64,000 nucleotides of DNA, from contig JAWSVB010000016.1 of NCBI GenBank assembly GCA_033852135.1, positions 62,001 to 126,000 on the forward strand, given 5' to 3'. Shown here in pieces: positions 20,267 through 28,100 of the stretch (position 1 is its first letter; each line of letters starts with the position of its first letter). A program made the position numbers and the translations under genes. The notes under the pieces are model-generated. The model saw only the letters and a list, made by a program, of their open reading frames with translations. It was not told where the DNA came from and did not search any database. The DNA is from QZLE01 sp033852135. Its GTDB lineage: Bacteria; Pseudomonadota; Gammaproteobacteria; QZLD01.

Positions 20267-20692
20267 TTACAGGTAGCTATACATGTAGTCATCTATAAAT
20301 ACATGTCCATTAAATGGCGTACCATTGATCTTCATTATTAATGAACAAAAGCGCTGCCCCATTTCAGTTTTATCTTCAAACTTGCAAACTACAGAATCAC
20401 TCAATGTTTCAATGGAATGTTCACTGAATGGGCAATCATAATCCCCCAATTTACCCTCATCTTGATTATCACAACTCGAAAAATCCAGATCTAAGGCATA
20501 GCCTTCATTATCTTCAAAACCTGGTATCGAGAGCTGACAGGAAAAAAAGCCCTGATCTTGAGATTTATAAAACCTTATATGCACACTACTAAAATCCAGT
20601 TTGATATCAGAAGGGAGCCCTTTTATTCTTTGGACCTTTATCTTTTTAATAGCATCTGCTTCTTTAATATGTTCTTTTTTCAAAATCGCCAC
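20267..20692 (-). CDS. Hypothetical protein
   Basis: 141 residues, acidic (KFEDKTEMG, DLDFSSCDNQDEGK), mostly beta by appearance, with four or more cysteines and no signal peptide or membrane segment. No family recognised. The start is GTG at 20692; TTG at 20683 is an alternative with AGGTGG just upstream. It sits between two other short genes on the same strand with gaps of about 45 bases each, which suggests one operon. Confidence 0.6.
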   Translation of the reverse strand: MAILKKEHIKEADAIKKIKVQRIKGLPSDIKLDFSSVHIRFYKSQDQGFFSCQLSIPGFEDNEGYALDLDFSSCDNQDEGKLGDYDCPFSEHSIETLSDSVVCKFEDKTEMGQRFCSLIMKINGTPFNGHVFIDDYMYSYL

Positions 20693-20736
20693 CTGTTATT
20701 TCTGTTTGCCCCAAATTTGAATTGCTTATTATGTAT

Positions 20737-21270
20737 TTATACTTTTATGCAGAAGTCACTATATAAAAACTTATTTTTCGAAGTACACCAACCACATAAA
20801 AGATACTCTGATTCTGATTTAGAATTATAGATTTCTGCAGCTGACTTAAAGTTTTCTAAAGCATTAATAACTTCTTGCTCTGTTTTTAACTGAAACACTA
20901 AAATTTTATACATCGAATCTGCTTGAAGCAGTTTATTAAAGTCATATTTAATGCCTTTTTCATTCATGTCTGAAACTTCGATTTCCATTGTTAATATTAC
21001 ATTAATCAAATTATCTGAATCATCAAATTCACGCCATACAAAATCATAAAGCCACTCACCTGCATTCGTCACGTAAGATGGTCTTGATTTATATCCCAAT
21101 TTTGCACCTTCATCTCTAAAACGATTTTTAATTGATTTGTTTTTATCTGGGCTTTTCCATATTTCTTTTTGCCACTTAGTTTCATCACCTTTTATTTGAG
21201 CTTTACCATGTTTATCGGCAATAGCCTTAACTTGGATTTCACCCATCCAATTTTTAAATTTTTGAATCAT
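20737..21270 (-). CDS. Hypothetical protein, possible nuclease-like fold
   Basis: 177 residues from ATG 21270, chosen because AGGAG lies eight bases upstream; an in-frame start nine bases earlier would overlap that site. The middle reads AGEWLYDFVWREFDD and then LTMEIEVSD, an arrangement of Glu, Asp and Glu-x-Glu that could be a restriction-like core, but no PD-(D/E)xK motif is convincing. The end is cysteine-containing (LLCGWCTSKNKFLYSDFC). No signal peptide. It belongs to the same minus-strand run as the DnaQ-like and macro-domain genes. Confidence 0.6.
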   Translation of the reverse strand: MIQKFKNWMGEIQVKAIADKHGKAQIKGDETKWQKEIWKSPDKNKSIKNRFRDEGAKLGYKSRPSYVTNAGEWLYDFVWREFDDSDNLINVILTMEIEVSDMNEKGIKYDFNKLLQADSMYKILVFQLKTEQEVINALENFKSAAEIYNSKSESEYLLCGWCTSKNKFLYSDFCIKV

Positions 21271-21336
21271 ATAAAACACTCCTTTTGCTATTCACACTGA
21301 CACATAATTAGACATACACTTGTATTTCTAATCGAT

Positions 21337-21864
21337 TTAATGGGGTTGATTATGTAATCTTTTTAACTCCAAATATGCTTCGGCCAATAACTCCGAATCT
21401 AACAATGCTCCATCTAAATCTCTATGTTCATACTTAATATTGAATCTATCACATAGAGCATCTAAGTTATTTTTTTGGTTTGGAAATTTTTGCTGCGCTA
21501 TTTTGAACGTGTCTATTACAGCACGATCTTTATCAACTGGTTGTAATCCAATTAGATCCATTTCATAATTTAAAAATTGAATATGAAAATGAGCGTCATG
21601 TGCCACTAATATAGAACCATCTATAAAATTGATGATTCCTTCTACCATCTGTTCAAACAAAGGTTTGTCTCTAAGGAAATCTGCGGATATCCCATGAGCA
21701 TCTTCAGCTTCTGAATTAACATTTCTTTGTGGATTAAAGTATTGGTGGTATTTATTTTCTGTAATATAACCATCCATAACCTCTATACATCCCAGCTCTA
21801 TAATTCTATGACCCATCTCAGGGCTTAACCCTGTAGCCTCTGCAACTAACACTACTTCTCTCAT
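21337..21864 (-). CDS. DnaQ-like exonuclease fold with altered catalytic residues
   Basis: 175 residues that align by eye along the whole exonuclease domain of the DNA polymerase III epsilon subunit: GLSPEMGHRIIELGCIE, then EDAHGIS, HDAHFHIQFLNYEM and LDGALLDSELLAEAYLEL. The metal-binding positions differ. The first motif, normally Asp-x-Glu in DTETTG, reads VAEATG here. The second motif Asp (normally FD) is His (FHIQFLN). Only the third-motif residues remain. The DNA was checked and there is no frameshift. It is therefore probably a non-catalytic nucleic-acid or nucleotide binding paralogue. It starts two bases after the macro-domain gene stop, so the two are surely cotranscribed. Confidence 0.8.
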   Translation of the reverse strand: MREVVLVAEATGLSPEMGHRIIELGCIEVMDGYITENKYHQYFNPQRNVNSEAEDAHGISADFLRDKPLFEQMVEGIINFIDGSILVAHDAHFHIQFLNYEMDLIGLQPVDKDRAVIDTFKIAQQKFPNQKNNLDALCDRFNIKYEHRDLDGALLDSELLAEAYLELKRLHNQPH

Positions 21865-21866
21865 AA

Positions 21867-22448
21867 TCAGTTACCTTGAATTATATTTTTTAACGTAATT
21901 ACATCGAGATCGCTATAGCCATAAAGTATGACATTACACACAATGTCAGAAATATCGCCTTTATTTAAAAAGAATTTTTGATATATATTAATCACTTCTT
22001 CTTTATTTAAACCACCAAAACCACACCCCATCAAGGGCATAACAAGACTGACCTCTTTTTTGCTATGTAACTTTGCATATTCGAGAATTATGACTTCAAT
22101 ATTATTAAGTGCTTTTTCTATAACTGAAATGTTAGGCTTCTTATCGTTAATCCTAACGCCTTTATTATAATCCATGATCGCAACATGCAATGCATGCCTA
22201 AAGTTTTTGGCTTTTCCTGTGCCAGAAGGGATAACATCACCTTGTTTAAGCAAATAACCCGTGCTGTGAATTTCTTCCAGAAGGCTACTCATCTCTGTCT
22301 GCAACTCATTGCCACAATGTCTTTTAAAGGACATTGAGACCCCGCTACCTAACATCAAAACGGTGTTGCTAGCATTGACAATAAAATCAACATTATCCTC
22401 AAGTAGTAGATTGCCCCCTTTAATGCAAACTTTATATTGAATTCTCAT
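21867..22448 (-). CDS. Macro-domain (ADP-ribose-binding) protein
   Basis: 193 residues. NVDFIVNASNTVLMLGSGVSMSFKRHCG (quoted in part: VDFIVNASN and LGSGVS) is the ADP-ribose-binding loop of macro domains, and VMPLMGCGFGGL is the second glycine-rich loop. GDVIPSGTGKAKNFRHALHVAI fits the core strand. Macro domains bind or remove ADP-ribose or its derivatives. No toxin-like ADP-ribosyltransferase gene is adjacent. The close coupling (two-base gap) with the catalytically altered DnaQ-like gene is unusual and may mark a two-gene functional unit. Confidence 0.8.
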   Translation of the reverse strand: MRIQYKVCIKGGNLLLEDNVDFIVNASNTVLMLGSGVSMSFKRHCGNELQTEMSSLLEEIHSTGYLLKQGDVIPSGTGKAKNFRHALHVAIMDYNKGVRINDKKPNISVIEKALNNIEVIILEYAKLHSKKEVSLVMPLMGCGFGGLNKEEVINIYQKFFLNKGDISDIVCNVILYGYSDLDVITLKNIIQGN

Positions 22449-22968
22449 TGATCTGTTAAACTCACTATTGTTGATGCTCTACTATGCATAATTACTCCAT
22501 ATCTTTTAAAAGCCACTTATGCTCTGGTGAATATAGTATTACACTAGTATGCGACAATTTATGTCGCTTGCATAAAACAGCACTTTATTCTTTAACATGG
22601 TCGTATTTCAAAGCACCACAACCATTTCGTAATAATTTCTAATCCGTAACTATCTTAAGTATAGATTTTCTATTAGCATGTATCATTGGCAATATAACTA
22701 CATATTAGAGTAGTACTGTTAACCCATAGTTAACAGAAATACAAACTCAGTAGATATGAAAGATTTAAATAATTAATAACGGTTTTATCGATCAACTTTT
22801 TACTTAGCTGTACATGACGAATGCAAATCCAAATCAGTATGCGCTTGATGCTAAAAGGTGGGCATTCTCCAAAGCTTAAAAGCACTGGGTGAGCTTAAAG
22901 CTGGTAAGATAGGGGTCTTATCTGGGAAATAGCCTAGATCTTATCTGATTCAATCGATGGATTAAAAA
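22449..22968. other. Intergenic region without a convincing gene
   Basis: 520 bases between the macro-domain gene and a plus-strand membrane protein, divergent. Apart from a perfect inverted repeat at 22716-22736 it holds only very short frames, such as one starting at ATG 22814 (about 21 codons) and a GTG-started stretch reading LKALGELKAGKIG that ends at about 22933. These could be remnants of a lost gene. Promoters for both flanking genes must lie here but no strong -35/-10 pair stands out. Confidence 0.5.
22716..22736. promoter_or_regulatory. Perfect inverted repeat, operator-like
   Basis: CTGTTAAC and GTTAACAG are exact reverse complements separated by five bases (CCATA). The 8+5+8 geometry is that of a dimeric regulator site. 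It lies 268 bases from the macro-domain start and 232 bases from the plus-strand gene, too far to assign. Confidence 0.4.
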
Positions 22969-23289
22969 ATGAAATTTTTAACTTATGTTCTTATTATTAC
23001 AATAACTTCAGTTGCATCCTTCTTTGTTGGAAGTGCATACCAAAACCTTGAAGCTACTAATAGATCTGAAGATGTTATTGTTGATGAATTCCCGATAATA
23101 GAACGAAATAACAGCATCCCTTCTTGTTCCGGTATTACGGCAACAACAGAGAAAATCACCATAAATAAAAATGGCAGTGATTATGTCCTGTGGTCTTATA
23201 ATTTACAGCAAGGCCTTTTGAAAAAGACTATCATTACTTCAGATATGACTACTATCTATACTGAGACGCCTATGACCTGTCAGGAATAG
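22969..23289 (+). CDS. Small membrane-anchored or secreted hypothetical protein
   Basis: 106 residues. MKFLTYVLIITITSVASFFVGSAY forms one hydrophobic N-terminal segment, an uncleaved anchor or a signal peptide. The rest is a short periplasmic domain with two cysteines (PSCSG and MTCQE at the C-terminus) that may form a disulfide. No family recognised. It is 77 bases upstream of a GIY-YIG gene on the same strand. Confidence 0.6.
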   Translation: MKFLTYVLIITITSVASFFVGSAYQNLEATNRSEDVIVDEFPIIERNNSIPSCSGITATTEKITINKNGSDYVLWSYNLQQGLLKKTIITSDMTTIYTETPMTCQE

Positions 23290-23366
23290 ACTTTTCTCAA
23301 CTATCTAAATACAAAACCTGTTCTGTTTTATTATTGCAGCGTAGAAAGTTTTCTGGAAAATTGATT

Positions 23367-23804
23367 ATGAGTAATGATACATCCAATAAAATATTAACTT
23401 TAAAAGAAATAGAAGCATCGTTAAACAAATTTAACCAAGAATATCCACGACCCAATATGGAGTCTCTAATAATTAGCGATGCATATAGCATATATAATGA
23501 TTTTGAAAGCCCATTTCCAAATTCTGAATACCCAGGTGTATATATTATTGCTAATCAAAGCGGGAAAATTTTAAGAGTAGGAAAAGCTTCTTGCGGCAAC
23601 AACCTTGGAAAACGGTTATCAACTTATTATCGCTGGCATAAAACACAAAACAGAGGTGTTCCAAAACACAAGTATTATAAAGGGACTGATATTATTTATA
23701 CGATAATGGTACCAAAAAATAGAGCTTTTGAGGCCTCGGCTATTGAAGAATACCTTTTGGCTTCCATTGATCCTCCCCCTCCTCATAATACTGTAGGCAC
23801 GTGA
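23367..23804 (+). CDS. GIY-YIG nuclease-family protein
   Basis: 145 residues from ATG 23367; the longer frame back to TTG 23334 adds no recognised sequence. The core PGVYIIANQSGKILRVGKAS is a GIY-YIG signature (GVY...RVG). It is followed by LGKRLSTYY with the catalytic-type Arg, EASAIEEYLL with the Glu, and a C-terminal PPPPHNTVGT with the Asn. All main active-site positions are therefore present. The isolated single-domain form resembles stand-alone GIY-YIG proteins of mobile regions. No DNA-binding domain is attached. Confidence 0.75.
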   Translation: MSNDTSNKILTLKEIEASLNKFNQEYPRPNMESLIISDAYSIYNDFESPFPNSEYPGVYIIANQSGKILRVGKASCGNNLGKRLSTYYRWHKTQNRGVPKHKYYKGTDIIYTIMVPKNRAFEASAIEEYLLASIDPPPPHNTVGT

Positions 23805-23992
23805 AATTAATTAAATAATCCAATCAATCCTCTACCCATTCCAAGCAGTAATTATCTGCTCCACATTTACCCCTATAATCAATAACCTGCAAGAATAAAA
23901 ACAACAGAATAAAGCGACCAAATAACCATACTAAACAGGACTATCTCAGACCCGATAAATGTAATTACCCACGGCAATTTAATCTTACTACT

Positions 23993-24214
23993 TCATAATA
24001 GTCGGAATATTAGTACTGTTATTATAAACGGAAACCAAAAGAGGTGCTTTAACCTTAAAATAAGTGAGGTATGGCATGGTAAAGCCACTCCCATTTCAAC
24101 ATACATATCTTGATACAATGGAAGGATAAACGATCCAAATAAACCAATACCTAAAGCTAGGAATATGATCGTAAATATTCCAGTCGAATACACGTTAGTT
24201 GTTTTAAACAACAT
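23993..24214 (-). CDS. Small membrane protein
   Basis: 73 residues with two hydrophobic segments (FTIIFLALGIGLFGSFILPLY and LFWFPFIITVLIFRLL). No family recognised. It overlaps the previous gene in the cluster by 11 bases, so the three small genes at 23993-24561 look like one translationally coupled operon of membrane proteins. Confidence 0.5.
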   Translation of the reverse strand: MLFKTTNVYSTGIFTIIFLALGIGLFGSFILPLYQDMYVEMGVALPCHTSLILRLKHLFWFPFIITVLIFRLL

Positions 24215-24410
24215 CCCCTTTAATCAGACATGTTATACCAATAATAATCAGCGCAAAAACTATCGACATTAATAGTGCGATAACAAATGGCGATAGCGAA
24301 TAAGGATCATCCGTTTTCAAGCATGCCCATGCATTGCTTTGATACAAAAAAATAGAAACTATAAAAATAAATGCCTGTAGATTTTTAATATTCACAGTTC
24401 CTATCTTCAT
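24204..24410 (-). CDS. Small membrane protein with signal-like N-terminus
   Basis: 68 residues. A signal-like stretch ends at NAWAC, and a second hydrophobic helix follows (PFVIALLMSIVFALIIIGITCLI). The ribosome site is strong: GGGGGGAGG eight bases before the ATG. That site lies inside the coding sequence of the upstream 58-residue frame, whose end this gene overlaps by 26 bases. Function unknown. Confidence 0.6.
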   Translation of the reverse strand: MKIGTVNIKNLQAFIFIVSIFLYQSNAWACLKTDDPYSLSPFVIALLMSIVFALIIIGITCLIKGDVV

Positions 24411-24561
24411 GATGGTACCTCCCCCCTGAATCCAAACACCTATCTTCGGCTATAAAGATACTTATTGGCTTAACGGCATAAAAGGCCATAGCGCCAAATA
24501 AAGTTAGCGCTATACCCTTAAGAAGCTTTTTAGTTAATTTCGCGAACTTAATCGTAACCAC
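24385..24561 (-). CDS. Short overlapping gene, 58-residue membrane-anchored peptide
   Basis: A GTG-started frame gives a basic N-terminus (VTIKFAKLTKKLLKG), one membrane helix (IALTLFGAMAFYAV) and a conserved-looking tail DRCLDSGGRYHHEDRNCEY, then TAA. The ending Cys-Leu-Asp-Ser-Gly-Gly-Arg followed by a second Cys is a pattern I associate with small secreted or membrane proteins of mobile elements; that is recollection, not a search. The start codon is weakly supported: an A-run precedes the GTG and there is no clear ribosome site. The tail overlaps the next gene. Confidence 0.5.
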   Translation of the reverse strand: MVTIKFAKLTKKLLKGIALTLFGAMAFYAVKPISIFIAEDRCLDSGGRYHHEDRNCEY

Positions 24562-24704
24562 TTTTTTTATATTTAATATGGATATTTATAGCAATGAAAT
24601 ACCAACATAGAAAATACCCCCTGCGGGGGGATTATTCCCAAAACCACAATATCCCAATCTCATATAATTCACTTTAAATTAACTATCAGAATATATTAGA
24701 TGAA

Positions 24705-24950
24705 TTAGTCCTTTCCTCCGCTCGATATGGTTTTACAAACCAAATACCCGAAAGAGAATACAGAGGCGAATACACCCCCGATAACAAGTAGATCATTAAG
24801 GCTAAGGTTCTGCTCTTGCTCACCTTCTATTGTTTCATCCAGTGAATGAATTGCAGTTTTAAATCTGTTTAAATCTTGCTGGCAATCATCTATAGATTCA
24901 TTTTGGCTTATTTGCTCATTAATATCTTGTGTTTGATTATTATCTGTCAT
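24705..24950 (-). CDS. Small protein with C-terminal membrane helix
   Basis: 81 residues: an acidic Gln/Asn/Asp/Glu-rich N-terminal part, likely helical (DLNRFKTAIHSLDETI), and one membrane helix near the C-terminus (LLVIGGVFASVFSFGYLVC). AAGGAA precedes the ATG. It looks like a tail-anchored small protein. It is the last gene before the CRISPR trailer end (247 bases away). No family recognised. Confidence 0.55.
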   Translation of the reverse strand: MTDNNQTQDINEQISQNESIDDCQQDLNRFKTAIHSLDETIEGEQEQNLSLNDLLVIGGVFASVFSFGYLVCKTISSGGKD

Positions 24951-25197
24951 GGTAACATTCCTTAAGTTTGACTTGTAAATTACGGCGTATAATTTATTGG
25001 CCGTAAATGGATAAACAAGGACAAAACATAACTGTCTGTTATATCTAATACCTTTGTTACTTAAGTAGTATGTTGCTGAGATTTTTTTGAGTAGTTTTAA
25101 TTCAGATAACTATCTCTGATCATCAATATGAAACTAATAGGTCGTAATTGTAGTCTGTCCCTTGACTATAATATTTCTTTACATTGTCTAAGCAACA

Positions 25198-28100
25198 CTT
25201 CTAAGCCGCCTGTGCAGCGGTGAACGATAACTTGTTTGGCTGGCGACATGGTGGTGATTTCTAAGCCGCCTATGCGGCGGTGAACAAAAAATAATGACTC
25301 GTCTGGATCAAGACCAATTTCTAAGCCGCCTGTGCGGCGGTGAACAGACGAAAGTATCTCCTTCGCTAGATTAAGCATTTCTAAGCCGCCTGTGCGGCGG
25401 TGAACTTTTGGCCTTTTGTGGTATTTTATCAGGGACATTTCTAAGCCGCCTGTGCGGCGGTGAACTGAATCGTTTAAGTGCTGCTCTAAAGCCATCTTTT
25501 CTAAGCCGCCTGTGCGGCGGTGAACCATCCAAAGAATGCTCTTCTACCAAGTCAATTTTTCTAAGCCGCCTATGCGGCGGTGAACTATATGCATTGCTGC
25601 ACGGATTTCCGAAGTCGTTTCTAAGCCGCCTATGCGGCGGTGAACCCCCTGCGAGGCCGTGGTTCCGACTGTCGTCTTTTCTAAGCCGCCTATGCGGCGG
25701 TGAACAATAGCCCAAAAACCCTATTTGCGCGGTATATTTTCTAAGCCGCCTATGCGGCGGTGAACAAGCACTTCGACATTAAAAGGAATATTAGAAGTTT
25801 CTAAGCCGCCTGTGCGGCGGTGAACAGCTTGTGGCGGTAATAGGAATATTCTTAACTTTTCTAAGCCGCCTGTGCGGCGGTGAACAATTTGTATAGAGTG
25901 GTGCAATGTCATCTTGATTTCTAAGCCGCCTGTGCGGCGGTGAACAACCACCACCATAGCCAGCTGTTTTCCAATAATTTCTAAGCCGCCTGTGCGGCGG
26001 TGAACATGCAGGTGATGACTACGCCTTTAGTGGGTAGTTTCTAAGCCGCCTGTGCGGCGGTGAACTCATTCAGCAGAACGACTAAGAACGACGCCAATTT
26101 CTAAGCCGCCTATGCGGCGGTGAACTCTGATTCTTCATAGCGTCACCCTTTATTCTTTTTCTAAGCCGCCTATGCGGCGGTGAACCGGGGTGGGCGGCAA
26201 CTGCTACAGGACCATCTTTTCTAAGCCGCCTATGCGGCGGTGAACTTCTAACTCCGCAATCTTATCGTCGTCAAATTTTTCTAAGCCGCCTATGCGGCGG
26301 TGAACGACTTCGAGCCGGTACACCGCAAGAGTTGGCATTTCTAAGCCGCCTATGCGGCGGTGAACCAGCCCAACCAAACGCGGTTAATATATCTTCTTTT
26401 CTAAGCCGCCTATGCGGCGGTGAACATATCAATGCGTCTACATTAAATAAGTAATACTTTCTAAGCCGCCTATGCGGCGGTGAACACTTAAAGGAAGAGA
26501 TTCGTGTTCGTCCTGGTTTTCTAAGCCGCCTATGCGGCGGTGAACGTATTTTTATTTGTTGCCAATGTATTTTGATTTTTCTAAGCCGCCTATGCGGCGG
26601 TGAACAATATAATAACAAAACAGATGCTTTTGTATTGTTTCTAAGCCGCCTATGCGGCGGTGAACAAATACATGTTATTTGTGGTTGTTTCGATGGTTTT
26701 CTAAGCCGCCTATGCGGCGGTGAACGAAGAGTGTCACGTGTACATTGCTCTGCAAAATTTCTAAGCCGCCTATGCGGCGGTGAACGAATTGATGAAATAA
26801 TATCTTTAATCAATAACTTTCTAAGCCGCCTATGCGGCGGTGAACTTTCAGTTACTCCATAACTTTTTCCAGAGCGTTTTCTAAGCCGCCTATGCGGCGG
26901 TGAACTAATACTAGGGTATCTACTGGTGGAACTGACTTTTCTAAGCCGCCTATGCGGCGGTGAACAATTACGCATCATGCCACGTCTTCAATTGGTTTTT
27001 CTAAGCCGCCTATGCGGCGGTGAACAGGCGCAAACCCACCTGTGGCTAAGCGTATTATTTCTAAGCCGCCTATGCGGCGGTGAACAAACCTATAGATCAT
27101 CAAAACTTGATAAAGTTTTTCTAAGCCGCCTATGCGGCGGTGAACTTTGTGATGAAGCTTGGAGGCTTTGGTCGAATTTTCTAAGCCGCCTATGCGGCGG
27201 TGAACAGCATCTTCGCCAATACCTGTTATGCCACATTTTTCTAAGCCGCCTATGCGGCGGTGAACGATTCATGATCGGAACCAATAATCAGCGATTTTTT
27301 CTAAGCCGCCTATGCGGCGGTGAACTCTATCGATCATCATATTTTCTATTCTATCGCTTTCTAAGCCGCCTATGCGGCGGTGAACTATCGGTTTGATCGT
27401 TCAACCACTGCTCCCATTTTCTAAGCCGCCTATGCGGCGGTGAACAACTACCTTGTCCAACCACGGCTATACGCTGTTTTCTAAGCCGCCTATGCGGCGG
27501 TGAACACGGAACAGCCATTCTTTCCCAATACTTTACGTTTCTAAGCCGCCTATGCGGCGGTGAACGATAAGAAACTGCTTACAATGCTTTTCTCTCTTTT
27601 CTAAGCCGCCTATGCGGCGGTGAACAGCAGAAATGGTATTGGATGCGTTCATTACGATTTCTAAGCCGCCTATGCGGCGGTGAACCTTACTGGGCCACAA
27701 ACAGTATTTGCAGACGGTTTCTAAGCCGCCTATGCGGCGGTGAACTTACAGCCTTTTTTACAGCTAAAGACCAACGATTTCTAAGCCGCCTATGCGGCGG
27801 TGAACGATACTCCTAAGTGCGATCTTTCTAATAAGTGTTTCTAAGCCGCCTATGCGGCGGTGAACAACTTCGCGCTTTGAATAGATTTAGTCATAATTTT
27901 CTAAGCCGCCTATGCGGCGGTGAACTACTTCATATACATCAGAAGACATTGGTGGTTTTTCTAAGCCGCCTATGCGGCGGTGAACGATATATTAATGCCG
28001 CAGGTTGCGCACTTTGATTTCTAAGCCGCCTATGCGGCGGTGAACAATATGAATGCCAAGGCAAAGGATATTGCTGCTTTCTAAGCCGCCTATGCGGCGG

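Noticed and set aside
22814..22879. Short frame MTNANPNQYALDAKRW and a nearby LKALGELKAGKIG frame
   Set aside because: Each is under 30 codons, with no ribosome site and no conserved partner; at most remnants.
24980..25006. Inverted repeat TTACGGC/GCCGTAA before the CRISPR trailer
   Set aside because: A seven-base stem with a 13-base loop and no T-tract is weak; not called as a terminator or operator.
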